The position numbers were made by a program, and so were the translations under genes. The notes beneath the pieces are model-generated. The model saw only the letters and a list, made by a program, of their open reading frames with translations, did not search any database and had not been told where the DNA came from. From Cycas panzhihuaensis (lineage: Eukaryota > Cycadophyta), in assembly GCA_023213395.1 (NCBI GenBank), contig CM041465.1:76205741-76269740 (forward strand): a stretch of DNA of 64,000 bases. The letters run 5' to 3'. Numbering within the stretch: the stretch's first letter is position 1; each line of letters opens with the position of its first letter. Below are positions 10,600-22,454 of the stretch, piece by piece.

Positions 10600-13080
10600 A
10601 CCTACCTATACAATATACCAGTGGAGGAGGGATATCTAGAACCTTTTTAGTATCATGGTGATCCTTCTTTTATAGATCCTTATTTTGCATAAGAAGAACC
10701 ACCTTCGAGTCAGCTATATCCATCTTTCCCTGAGCCAATCCTTATTAAGATCCCTATCCCACTACACATGCCTGGTTACCATGACCCATTTTACCCAAAG
10801 ACACATACCATGTTATCTTTATTGCAACATACTTAAATCGATCCCTTAAGTGAAGACTATGAGTCAATTGAGGTAGACCCCTCACCTAATGCCATGTAAT
10901 CTCCTTAGCCTCCTCACCCTCCTTCACCAAGACCCATGTCACAACCTCATTCTCTACTTTTGGAGGAAGTTAATGATCACAAATTTACTCATTTATAACC
11001 TTGTCAATCTTCTCCTAGGAAACAAGATGAGATCCATTCTTCCCATTCTATACCTTGTACTTATGGAAGTGATACTACCATTGTTGCTCATAGCATCCCT
11101 AGTGCCATGAATACACCCACTTCCTGTCAAGTGGTTATGGCCTCACCTAGTTTACGACCAATTCACTCTTACTCTACTAGAATTACCCATTCATATCCTA
11201 TTTCTTATATTGCTCAAGTACCCCCTCATGCATCACATAACATTTGGTCCCATAGTACTAGACCCTGCCTACTATCCCCTAGAGTGTCTAATGTAATTTC
11301 CTCATTGCAACATATTTCTCACATTTATTCAGCTCATCCACATGCTTCAGTAGGATAATCATAACCTTTAATGACTTCTAATCCTACTTCCTCTTCATAT
11401 ATTCTTAGACCTACCCCACAACTTAACTCTTTCTACACTTTCAACTCAAGCTTCCCATAACACCTTATACCTCAAACCAAGTATGTGGTTAACCTTATAG
11501 CATAGCTTGTTCCTCCTTCTATTCTTCCAACTCATGATGTTTCATAACAATAACCACAATCCTAATAACCTAACTATTTATCTATTCCTCATCCATCATC
11601 CTTACTAACTTAATATCCTACTGCGTTGAGGCCAAGGAGGTCCTTCCTAGATTATATGAAGTCTTCCTTCTTGTGCGAGGTCTTGTTGTCACCTATATCC
11701 CCATTCCTTCCTGAGTTGTCCAAATTTTTTGGTGACTCTTATTAAGACCCTACCTCCCATATACAAGTATTTGCACTCGCTTGTATAGATTTTATGCCAT
11801 ATGACTATGTTCTAATACGCTTATTTCCTAAATTACTTCAAAGTGATACCTTGAAGTGGTTTTATCGCCTTCTTTCAACCTCCGTTCTCTCATTTCAATA
11901 ATTAGTTGACTCCTTTATCAACTATTTTGATGCAGCGAGATCATTTGAATCAAGCATCAAATCCTTATTAGTAATTAAACAAAATCATGATAAAACTTCA
12001 AGGGATTTTGTTAGGAGATGTTAAGACCAAATGTATGTTACCATTCACACCTTGATCCTAGTTTGTTGTTTGATCTATTTGCAATTGCGTTGAGGCCCCA
12101 TGAGTATTTAGAAGTTTTGAAACTTGGTCCTCAAATGTATGAGAAAGTAGTTGATCGTTGTTTAGCTTTAGAGATATTCAAAATACAAGTAGGTATAAAA
12201 AAGGTTATGCCTTCTAAAGAAACAGTTCATCCTATGAAGGCTACCCATCATGAACCTATATATGATCATCTCACTTCTTTAATTAGATCACTTGAGCATG
12301 TAATCAATACTAAATTACATGTTGATGGTCCATCTCAGGCTCAACCCTTGCAATAGACCAAAGTCATTCACTTGACCAAGGGAAGGAAGAAATAAGTTCC
12401 TCCCCCACCTCCTCCACCATCTAAAAATATAAAATGGTGGTTCTTTCATCAAATAAATGCACATGATAGAAGTGAGTACCGAACTATTTAAAATACAACT
12501 CATAACTCAAACACTCAAGTGAACTGTTCTTCTAAGTCACCATAAGACCAAATGATCCACAAGAATCCATTGCCTCAACATGATAATAAAAGTAGTAAAG
12601 ATGATGAAGGAAAGGAGAAGTAGGTACAAGACGATGAAGATAAACCTTCAAGCTCTAATTCATCAAAAAAGACTATCGCTCTTGCGAATGCTTCAACAAA
12701 ATGAAACACTAATTAATCTTGTCTACCTTCTAAAGGTGGTGACACCAAGTGAATGATAAATATGGTGGAGACTATAAAGAGTGCAGGTCCATCTAAATCA
12801 CCTGATGATTTGATGGCAAGGAATCTTGACTCTTTACCTCTAGTACTCCACGTCCCATCAAGTTTAGGCAGAAGAGTTAAAAATCATTCTAGCTAGTATA
12901 TCGGTCATCAATTTACTAAAATATTGCCTTGAGTAATGTCAAATTTTATTTGATGTATTGGGAGTTCTCGCAGTAGTTTCCTCACCTACTTCCACACTTA
13001 CTTTTGATTTGGCTACTTTATCTACTTATTCTTCAAATGCACCAAATGATATACCTCCGCTCTACATTAAGTTTATCAAG
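10600..13080 (+). pseudogene. Gypsy-1 gag (degenerate)
   Basis: The N-terminal part translates to a Pro/Ser/His-rich sequence (10700-11640) interrupted by stops. From about 11700 a retrotransposon Gag domain appears: LSKFFGDSY, then TLKWFYRLLSTSVLSFQ and LVDSFINYF, the usual LKWFY and F...F core of plant gypsy Gag. A frame change near 12020 leads into 112 open codons (12018-12356) with RPHEYLEVLKLGPQMYEKVV, the end of the domain. The remainder to 13080 is a low-complexity Lys/Asp/Ser region. No zinc knuckle was seen. It is non-functional through stops and shifts. Confidence 0.8.
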
Positions 13081-13640
13081 GATGATATCAACATCAAATA
13101 AGTGATTATTGATGAGGGATCATCTGTCAACGTAATCCCTCTTCATCTTATTGAGGATTTGGAGATTTTTATCTTTGATCCATGTAAGTGGATCTGCCAA
13201 GGGTGTGATAAAAATCAAAGGGTGCATTTAGGTCAAGTAACTCTTCTCTTCACATTGGAAGAAAAGATAATGCTTACCGAGCTTATTATCATTGACTTGG
13301 ATCTAGAATATAATATTCTTTTGGGTAGACCTTAGATTACCTAAATGTTGATAGTTTGTTCATCCCTCTTCAGTGATCCATGAGGGACAACTCAATTTCA
13401 TTAAACAAAAGCCAAAACCTATCAAGTAATCAATCGTCCTCATTGAGACTTTACTTGAACTAAGTGAATCTTCTGACTCTATAGAGTATTTCTTTTAGTC
13501 ACTTGGTTTGGGATGATACTTTTCTATTGAAGCCCCTTTAACTCACCCAGAAGTGAAGGACGTAGAGTTAGTTGAGATTGTTCCTTTATTGTCAAGCTCC
13601 TCATCTACTCTAGTGCCTTCATACTTAACTAATTACTCTT
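13081..13640 (+). pseudogene. Gypsy-1 aspartic protease and linker (degenerate)
   Basis: Retropepsin domain in 77 open codons (13102-13335). The active site reads IDEGSSVNVIP where the family has D-x-G-S-S; the closing motif YNILLGRP is followed by TAG where a Trp (GRPWI) is normal, a TGG-to-TAG change. The linker to RT is split twice: it stops at 13640, resumes at 27651-27945 after Copia-2, and continues at 32943 after Copia-3. Confidence 0.87.
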
Positions 13641-13966
13641 TGAGAAGGAAGGATGTATCTAGGGAATAAATCGCTTGCATATATATAATGGAAATGGAGA
13701 ATGAAAAAGAGATGAAACAAGATATGAGAGCTAAGCTTATAGGTGAGAATGAATAATGACTCCCTCCTTGAGATTTCAACTTTTATTATTGAGGGTGAGC
13801 ATTAAGGTTAGGATTTTTTTGCCTAATAATATGAACCTAAAATTACATCTAAATTCACATAAAGTGTATTTCATTAAGAGACTAATGCTAACAATATATC
13901 CTAAGGTCACATAATTAATATACATAAATGACCTTAATACATTAATCTCTTTTAATCCCCCACTAA
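13641..13966 (-). repeat. Copia-2 3' LTR and polypurine tract
   Basis: LTR at 13641-13954, read on the minus strand. The sense start is TAAAAGAG, where the other copy has TGAAAGAG. The preceding tract AGTGGGGGAT (plus strand 13955-13966 as ATCCCCCACT) is the polypurine tract. Shared block with the right copy: AAGAGACTAATGCTAACAAT. Confidence 0.87.
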
Positions 13967-14436
13967 TGGTGGAAGGCCATTTTGAGAAAATCTATTCTAT
14001 GAGGTCTTTATTTGAGCCTTATTATTACATTGAAATTCTAAATGGCACTTTTGTGGGAAAACCATTATGGGGAATAAAAACCCACGAACTTTCTAAGATC
14101 TGTAGTCCTTTTTATAAATCAAAATAGCTGAGATGGCTCTTTGATGTAGCCTGATAGCCAAGCAGCTTAAATATGCAACTTAATCTGCTAAGTCTCTATA
14201 TACTGTTTGGTCATACCCTATGCCCTTTTAGGTTTTCATAGGTTCTAAATTTCTAAAACTAGTACAACCCTTATCCTTCTGTACTCATATGGGGTTTTCA
14301 TAAATATAATAGAGTAAAGACTTACTCTTATTATTTCACACCCACAAGGTTTTTACAAAGAGAATAGAGTATGATGATCCTATTGCCATCTTTTTTGATT
14401 AGTCAAAGATGGAGGCCCTGAGGTTGAGATGCCTTT

Positions 14437-15900
14437 GAAACTATTCAAATTTCACCTTTTGCAGTGGTTTAGTGAAGATATCGACCACTTGATCTACTGT
14501 GGGATAGTATTCCAGTTGAATTGTGCCATCATGAATAAGTTCTCTAATCCCGTGGACTTTCGTACTTATGTATTTGGTACGATCATGAAATATAGAATTT
14601 TTTGCCATGTAGATTGCTAATTGATTATCCACATAAAGGCTGGTAGGACTTGTTTGGGCGATATTCAATGTTTCTAATAATTTTATAAGCCATATCACCT
14701 CCTTGTTGGTCTCAGAAGCAGTAATGTATTTAGCTTTAGTAGTTGAATCTATAATTATCTTATGCCATTTGGATCTCTATGATATTAGTGTTGTTCCAAG
14801 AAGCGTTATATACCCAAACGTAGATCTTTCTATATCTTTATCTCCTACAAAGTTTGATTTTGTATATGTAGAAAGCTTAAATTAATTATTAGGTTCAAAC
14901 AACAGACCAAATTTTCTAGTTGTCTTTAGGTATTTTAACACTCAAACTGTAGCCTGCCAGTGATTCTGCTTAGGATTTGTTATGAATCATGCAAAAATGC
15001 TAAGAGAATGTGCAATATCTGGCCTTATATTAGTAGTGCAAATGAGACTACTTATAAGTTTCCTGTAGAGTGTTGTATCTATCTCCTTAATGTCACCATT
15101 AGCTAAGAGTTTAGTATTAGGGTCCATAGGGAATGCCATTGGTTGAGCATCTTCTAATTAAAACTTAGTTAGAAGATCATTGATGTATTTTTCTTGGGAG
15201 AGAAAAATTTTTCTATTCTTTTATGTTACTTCAATTCCCAAGTAATATTTCATCAAACTGAGGTCAGACAATTCAAATGTTTCTCCAAGGTCCTTTTTTA
15301 GCTGGCTTATTACCCGTTCACTCTTACGTGTTACTAGCATATCATCCACAAAGATTATGAGATAAGTGACTTTATCATTATGGTGCTTAATAAAGAATGT
15401 TACATCAATATCTTGGTAGTCACAAACCTTGTATCCAAGTTACCTCATTCTTTCAGACAATTTAGAAAACCAAATACGAGGGGCTTGTTTAAGGCCGTGT
15501 AAAGACTTTCTGAGCCTACAAACCTTATGCTCTTGACCTTCGATCTCGTATTCTTTTGGCTAAGCCATGTAAATTTCTTCTTCAAGATCTCCATTGAGAA
15601 ACACAGTCTTAATATCGAGTTGGTGTATTTTCTAACCTTGTTAAGTATCTAAGGCCATAAGAGTTCTAATTGTAGGCCACTTGGTTGTAGGTGCAAATAC
15701 ATCAATGTAGTCAATGCCTTCCCTTTGTGTAAATCCTTTAGCTACCAATCTCTCCTTGTGTTTTTTAAGGGTACCATCTAATCTATATTTGTTTTTGAAT
15801 ACCCATTTATTTTGAACTACCTTTTTGCTAAGTGGTACATCAACGATCTCCGATGTACTGTTCTTGATAAGAGATTGGTACTCTTCATTCATGGAATTTC
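14437..15900 (-). pseudogene. Copia-2 reverse transcriptase and RNase H (degenerate)
   Basis: Starts with 83 open codons (15641-15892) containing SKKVVQNKWVFKNKYRLDGT and LVAKGFTQREGIDYIDVFAP, the N-terminal RVT_2 blocks. Then come [32 protein letters not shown] and the catalytic FVDD (minus strand, 15341-15352). RNase H follows, with TTKAKYITASE, YVDNQLAIYMAKN, DRTKYISTKVH and VDIFTKPL (14441-14698 open). Scattered stops make it inactive. Confidence 0.92.
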
Positions 15901-17418
15901 TCTAAGTTTTATGCTTTATAACTTCTTAGTATATTAGGGGCTTTTCATTAAGAGTAAGGTACAGTTTTGGCAGTTAAAACTTAGTATATAATGATTCTTA
16001 CATCCTTTCTATACGGGTACTTCGAGTGCCAATTTTTTCCACCTCATCTGGTTATATGTCCTTATTGAGCTGGTGGTCTTCTTGAGATCCTCGAGTTGGG
16101 AATAAGATCCTCATTTCCTCAACTTCTTAGTTCTCATCTTATTCATTGAAATGATCATTTTGTGAGTAGGATGTTGATGTGCCTAAGGAAGATGGTCCTT
16201 CTACTACTATTTTTCCTTTATCAATTGAAGGTGGAGAGGATGGTTCTTCTATAATGGCTTTGCCTTTATCAACTCTACTATCTTTAAAGGATAGTGCTAG
16301 ATGTGCACTTATGATTCAGTCTTTATACTTGATAACATAATTATAGTGGTGTGAGTATATTTTAGAGTTTAGTCTAAGCAACTGATCCTCTATCTTTACA
16401 AAAATGACATCTATAGTAATGATGATTTTTCATTGTGGAGGTATAAAGACCTTATACCTTTTCTTATCCATAAGGTATCCAACAAAGATGCATTTAAGTG
16501 CCCTTGGCTAGAGTTTATTTTGATCTACATCCAAAATGTGGGCATAACATGTAGAGCCAAACATTTTGAAGTAGAGAACAATGGGGGCTTGTCCTGACCA
16601 CTTTTCATTAGGTAATTATCCTTCCTTTGATGGGCTAACAACATTGATACAATAAATAACTATCCATATGACTTCAGTCCATAGGAAGGCAAGTACATTT
16701 TTGCATACCAACATAGCCCAAGCCATGTTCATGATTATCCTATTCATGCACTCGACAACTCCATTTTATTGTGGGGCACCTACTACAGTTGTTTGATTCT
16801 TGATGTCATTTCCTCGAAGGTAGCTTTCAACTTATATAAGGTATACTCACCACCATTATCAGTTTGAAGACATTTGAGTTAATAACATGACTCTTTTTCA
16901 GTGTGAGCTTTGAATTCTTTGAATACATGGGAGGCTTCATCTTTCTTGTGTAGAAAAGCTACTTATACTTTTCTAGTGAAATCATCAATGAAAGAGATGT
17001 AGTATAACCTGCCTTTTACTAAAGGAATAGGCATTGGTCTGCACAGATTAGAGTGTACTAATTGTAATGGATGGCTTGATTTCTATTGACTTTTAAGAAA
17101 GGGTTGTTGATGAGATTTGGCAATGATACAAGCTTCATATTTAAAGGGGTTAGAGGAGAACTTTAGAAGATTTAGAAGAGTGTTATAAAGATCTCTAAGT
17201 TTATCAATATGAACATGACCCATGCAAGCATGCTAAAGAGTTTTTGGTAATAACGTTAGGTGGCTCAAGATGGAGTTAAATGTAAATTCTTCATCAGCAC
17301 AAGGGCTTTGGGCATAATGGGCTTTAGAAAATAGAGAGTCATTCAGTCGAAAGAGTTTGCTAGAGAGGTGTCACGTCAAAACCACTTGATTAGTTAGAGG
17401 GTGAATGACCTGGAGAGT
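15901..17418 (-). pseudogene. Copia-2 integrase and linker to RT (degenerate)
   Basis: Minus-strand integrase core. The clearest segment is LKCLQTDNGGEYTL near 16830-16875, holding the second catalytic Asp, followed by an RIKQQ/VPHNK block where the third residue is expected. Downstream there is a block for the copia FGC-AYA region and a Ser/Pro/Lys-rich linker (about 16000-16350). Frame shifts are frequent, so boundaries are approximate. Confidence 0.8.
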
Positions 17419-17690
17419 CTAGTCATTTATAGTTACACTTAGATTAAATCCACAAGAGACAAGTGTGGATAAGAAGAGTAGGTTTTGTTTAAGATTAGGT
17501 ATGTATAAGATATCAAGCAATGTAAATTCTTTTAAGCCTAGGAGTTTTAGGTGAATGTTACCAATTCCTTCAATAGGTTGTTGTGATTTATCAGCCATAT
17601 AAACAACTCCTTGAACATTTGAGTTAAATGTTTGATATAGACTATGATTATATATCATATGTTGAGTTGCTCCTGTGTCCATGATCCACT
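17419..17690 (-). pseudogene. Copia-2 aspartic protease domain
   Basis: An 87-codon open stretch starts with WIMDTGATQHM, an intact D-T-G-A active-site motif, and continues to LLDILYIPNLKQNLLFLSTL, the copia hallmark following the protease. It is one of only two protease motifs with the catalytic triplet preserved in this window. The rest of the polyprotein is broken, so no activity is expected. Confidence 0.9.
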
Positions 17691-18888
17691 ATCTATCGAT
17701 TGAAGCCATACTATTTACAATTCCATTAGGTCTTGGCATTGGTGAAGAGAATTCATAAGTGATATATCCACATTGAGCTTCAAAGTATCTTTTTGGTTGG
17801 TCAATGGCATTTGATACTGAAGATCCCTCAATTCTTTGAAAGTATACTTGTATAAAACCTACATCAGTAAAGGATTCTTCACAAATTTCTTCAACATTGT
17901 GAGCTCTATGTTTTGGTTAGAACTTAGCCAATTTATAAGTGGTAATTCTATAGTATTTTACAAAGTGTCCTTTATAGTTACACCAATCACACATAATTGT
18001 TTAATTACCAGTCCTCGAAAATGTATTGGTTTGACCTTACTATCTTGCTCTTTATTGAGGTGGCTCTTAGCCTTGAGACTATCGAGGCTATAACTGAGGA
18101 TTTAGTTGACCTTGTAGATGATTTCCTATATTTTTTCATCTTCCTCTTGCTTAGTTATTTCCTCTACCATGAGAGGGACCTTAATTTTTTGTATAGCAAA
18201 CTTCTTCTTCCACCTCAAAGGTTGCATCTGGAAGAGAGTTAGAGGCTACAAAGTTGGTATAAAAGGTCTTGTCAAATTCTATGAACTTCTTGGTAAGTGC
18301 TTTAAAGTTGAGTGTCTTTAATGTTCCATTAGATTAAAGACTTCTAAGCAAGTTTTTATAATCAAAGACATGTAGATATGATTAGATTAAGAATGCCTAA
18401 GTGATATATTAGGTCTTAAAATCTTTATCAATTACCTATTTTATTGGTTAAAGGAGATTTATTGTCTCATAAGCTCATCCCTTCTGCATTTTTAATTTGT
18501 TCATTTTCAAAATAAGATGAACAAATTCTAAATCTGACTTGGTATCAAAGTTCTTCTTGAGAACTTTAAGGACCTTCCAAGCTATATCATGTTACTCTTC
18601 ATTAATCAAGTTGTACAAGGAGTGATCAGTAACTAATAGAATTCCTACATAAATCTTTTCATCATCTATCTCCCATTGTAGTTTGATTGTAACATCTATA
18701 GGAGTGATTAGGGCAGATCCATCAGAAGTAGGTGTTATAGTTGTTGCAGGTATGATGGGTGTAGGGTGCAAATGTGCTCTCCAAAGGCCTTTATACTTTG
18801 TAACATTTCTAACTCTAGTGTACCATAAATCTCAATTTTCTTTGCCTTTCAATATGCAGTTAACATTTTGCTTAAATTAAAATGACAT
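17691..18888 (-). pseudogene. Copia-2 gag (degenerate)
   Basis: The probable start is ATG at 18888-18886 (MSF, then a stop), followed by KGKENXDLWYTRV, the WDLW-type N-terminus of copia Gag with Trp changed to stop. The core has LQWEIDDEKIYVGILL and DHSLYNLINEE. A zinc knuckle CDWCNYKGHFVKYY at about 17951-17992 lacks its last Cys (Tyr). Small plus-strand ORFs at 17836-18321 are shadows of this region. Confidence 0.82.
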
Positions 18889-20311
18889 GATGATGATGAA
18901 AAAGTAAAAGAGATGATAGAAGTATGTGCCATTAACACATGTGGCTAGTACACCTAACGTAACAGGGATATAGAAATGAACACTATGATGAGAAGTAAGC
19001 AATGATTAAGTATTTTTCAATAACTATGAAAAATGAGTATAAGTAATAATGCAAGAATAAGACCTAATGTAGAGTTAGAAAAGAGTGGTGATGTGTCATA
19101 CCACTAACCTTCATCTTATATCCAAATATAGGTGAGGTTCTGATGCCTAAGGCTTCTAGTATACGATTAGAGTCTTCACTCGTGATACCCGCTCTTAAGC
19201 TTGATGATGAAATCCAAGTCATAGTAGAGTCTAGATACTCCTAGTCCTCACCTAGTTCACCCGTGAGTAGCTATATACCTCCTCCAAAGAGCCAAATAGT
19301 ACATGTATATCCCATGGCTATGATGGATATTAGACTAGGATAATTTTAATATTGCATTAAGGTTTTCAATTTTTCCATGTAGTTATCAGGATTATCCCTA
19401 ATTGGAGGCTGTAGGTATGACTAAATTATCCCTCCACCACTATTTTGGTTAAGATCAAACTCAGTATGAAACTCACACCTCCCTTAGTACCCAGACTTTG
19501 GCCAAACATGGTCTATTTCAACCAAGGCGAGTGTGCACATAAGTTAAGAACTGATAGTATATATCATATAGATGAGATTCTTTTTAGGAATAATGTGAGT
19601 TATTTCTTAATAACTAAAAACTGAAATAAAAAGTTGCCAAATGCACTTTCTTACCTTTTGTGTTTGCTTTGTTGTTGTTACTGGTTTTATGATGCTTTAT
19701 GCTATGTGTGTAAATAGAAAAAGCATGCCAGATTTAGTAGGGAAAATGGGTGTTACTTCTGGTCCAAGGTTTCCATTGTCTTAGTACAATGTTTCTAAAT
19801 ATATTTTTAGAAATTTTAATATAAAATTAATAATGGGCTAAAAAATATATCGACTTACCACTAAAATATTGATTTTTGTAAATTTAGATGCATTCTATTT
19901 CACTATAATTTGTGATTTTTTTATAAAATTTATAAATAATGATAAATGGGTATAATTTTCTAAAAATTACAAATATGAAGGCCTAAATGATAGAATTTAA
20001 ATTTATGATAGGAGGAAAAAATGTTCAAAATATTATTTCTGATAGAGTAGTAAATTCAAAATTTTGAAAAGGCATAAAATCGTTTTGCCCAAAAGAATCA
20101 CAAAAGTAGAATCTTACTAGATCCACTGTCTCATAATCTAAACTTCATTATGTTAAAAGTTATGTCTTGACATGTACATCAACTTTTCCTTCTTTAACAT
20201 CTTTAAAATCAGCCAAAACATCACCTGAAATATCCTTGCAATGTCTTTTATGGGGTTGAGTAAGCAAATTCATTATCCGTGAGAAAACTGCATATATCTC
20301 ACTAACCAATA
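18889..20311 (-). other. Copia-2 untranslated leader, 3' part
   Basis: Lies between the gag start and the LINE, and continues at 26826-27324 on the other side of it. No protein domain was recognised. One minus-strand stretch (about 19082-19200) stays open for some 40 codons (contains GITSEDSNRILEALGIRTSP) but resembles no family I know. The combined leader, about 1.9 kb, is long for a copia element. Confidence 0.55.
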
Positions 20312-20327
20312 GATGAAATTTGATGAG
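20312..20327 (+). repeat. LINE target-site duplication, left copy
   Basis: GATGAAATTTGATGAG, identical to 26810-26825 just after the LINE poly(A). The similarity may extend further (GATTTATCTCAATA here, ATTTATCTTAAAA there) with a 5-bp gap. Confidence 0.92.
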
Positions 20328-20866
20328 GATGGATTTATCTCAATAAGGTGACTATATTATGAGGTGTCTACATGGAGGCGATGACAAGGAGGAACAGGGC
20401 ATGTCTCGAGGAGCTAGGATGGAATGGTGGCACCAGGGATGGGCCCAGCGTAGGTCTCGAGGAGTTGGGCACCATGGCGCCCCTTATCTGTTGAAGACCA
20501 AACTGTAGGGAAGGAAAGGAGCTAAAAACATGACAAAATGGAGGTAGTGCATGGAGAAGTACTAATCAAGAACGGAGAAACAGATATTGGCGTAGGAAGA
20601 AAAGGATCTAGTGGGTATTGTGTTTTGTGGTATTAGTAGAGGTGGTCTCCTGGCCATGGTCCAATTTTGGCTTTAAGCCAAACCAATAGATTGAGGAAGG
20701 AGACACGGGAGGTAGGAGGAACCAAGGTGGAAGCAAAGATCTAAGGCAAGAAGGTGCATAGGAGCATGGTGCTCCAGAGAGAAAGAGAAGGGCAAGCTCT
20801 GAATCTACAGATTCAATACGTGGTGAGTCCATGCAGTTATTTTAAGCTTTTGTGTATGTAACCTAA

Positions 20867-22360
20867 ATGTTACAAGATTTACCAAACCAGACTCAATCCT
20901 TGCCTTCGGGCAGGACTTACCTTAACATTTTGAGGAATGGAAACCTTGAAGAATATGAGATTCACCCTATTAAGATTGGTAACAGGTTTAAAATTTTAGT
21001 CCTAAAAGAGGTAACTGACAAAACCATCCAATACTCAGAAAATGATTTTGTGGGTAGGTTTTCAAGACCTAGACCCAGTTTAAACATCATTAGAGATTGA
21101 ATTAGAAATAAATAGAAAACAAGGAACTTAGTTAAGGTTATAGCTATACCAAAGAGATGCGTCCTCTTTAGGTTTGCAAACCAGGAGGATATGATAGCTA
21201 TCCTCCTAAAATCTCCTTGGATGTTTGGGAGGAAAGCCATGACTCTGGAGAAGTGGCACCTAGATTTTGATCCCAGAATTCCAATGGTAAAATAAGCCCT
21301 AGTATGGGTGCAGATGTCGGGCCTTCCCCTGCATTTCTAGAACCTAGAGATGGTTAAAGGGGAAACCAAGATGATCGAGCCTTTATTAGCAATGGACTCG
21401 GTGACAAAACATAGATCTCAACTGATGAATACAAGATTCTGCATCCTTGCTAGGCTTGACAGTGATCTCCCACCCGATATAGAGATCGAGTCAGCAGGAA
21501 GGTCCATCATTCAAAGTTTATTCTTTGAAGTGGAAGGATTTAGATGCTTAAAGTACAAGTGTAGGGGGCACCTTCCCTTTTAATGCCCAAGGGTACTAAT
21601 AAGAACAAACAAGGAGGAAGGAAGTAAAGAGAAAGAAAATAGAGAAATTGAAAGCACCGATAAGTTAGTTAGGGAAGTGGATAGAAAATAGTTAGAAGGT
21701 GAAGAAAATGAGGTATTTAGAGGGGAAGCACTGGATGTTATTACTAATAAGACCCAAAGTGGGTTGGGTCAGTTCCCGATTTTGGAACCAGGCACTGCAA
21801 TAGTGTGTTCCAAAGATAAAATAAAGGTTGGTGAGGCATTGGTAGTAGCTAAGGACAAGGAGGTCCAGGAAGATACTAGCAAAGAGAAAGAAGATGAAAC
21901 GACAGTAGGTAGAGGTGAGACCAAGGTCAAAGATAACGTCAGAAGTGCAGACCAGGCACCGATCTCGATACTGGGTTTGACAGTAGAGGGTTCCAAAGAT
22001 CAGACAAGGGCTGTCGGTCGGGTGCGTGTGGGAGGGGATATTTCCCCAATATCTGAAGAGCTAGTTATGGCCTGGCTTATGAAGAACATCAACTAGGATG
22101 TGGAAGATTACCTCTCAGAGGTAGAAGAAGGGGGACTTCGGGACCCTGCCCAGGCAGAGGGTCAGGTAGGAAACATAGCAGAGGGTGTTCTCAGAGGTGG
22201 GGTTAAAGGAGAAAAACTAGAAAAGGTAGGAGGGGGGTTTCGAAAATGGGTCTCAAAAGGTAATATGCCGGACCCAAAAAAGGCTCCTGACTATGGGCTA
22301 GAAAAGAGGGTAGGTAGGCCACCTAAAAAGGTAACGAGGGAGAAGGAAACAATGACCTAG
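20867..22360 (+). pseudogene. LINE ORF1, RNA-binding protein (degenerate)
   Basis: ORF1 of plant L1 elements binds LINE RNA. The first open block (20867-21097) ends at a TGA, and further blocks follow. The N-terminal part (to about 21560) resembles the RRM-like DUF4283 domain, with SGRTYLNIL, ILLKSPWMFGRKAMTLEKWH and a zinc knuckle FRCLKYKCRGHLPFXC near 21538-21585 (one Cys read as Tyr). The C-terminal half is charged (Lys/Glu/Gly-rich) with an open block at 21764-22096 and another at 22100-22360. At least five stops interrupt it. Confidence 0.85.
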
Positions 22361-22454
22361 ATTGATATGGGATATCATAATACTTTAAAGGAGGAGGGAG
22401 TGATTGAGGTCCCTCTCCTCAGAAGCAGGAAAGGATGATGAGAGGGGTTTTGGG

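Noticed and set aside
17836-18321. Three overlapping plus-strand ORFs of 67-85 codons
   Set aside because: They are antisense shadows of the minus-strand Copia-2 gag, which shows a zinc knuckle and Gag motifs.
19082-19460. Minus-strand stretch in the Copia-2 leader that reads like protein for about 40 codons
   Set aside because: No family resemblance, stops and no start context upstream; could not be supported as a gene fragment.
20608-20832. 74-codon minus-strand ORF in the LINE 5' UTR
   Set aside because: No recognisable domain, low-complexity Ser/Pro/Leu; explained by GC-richer UTR composition.
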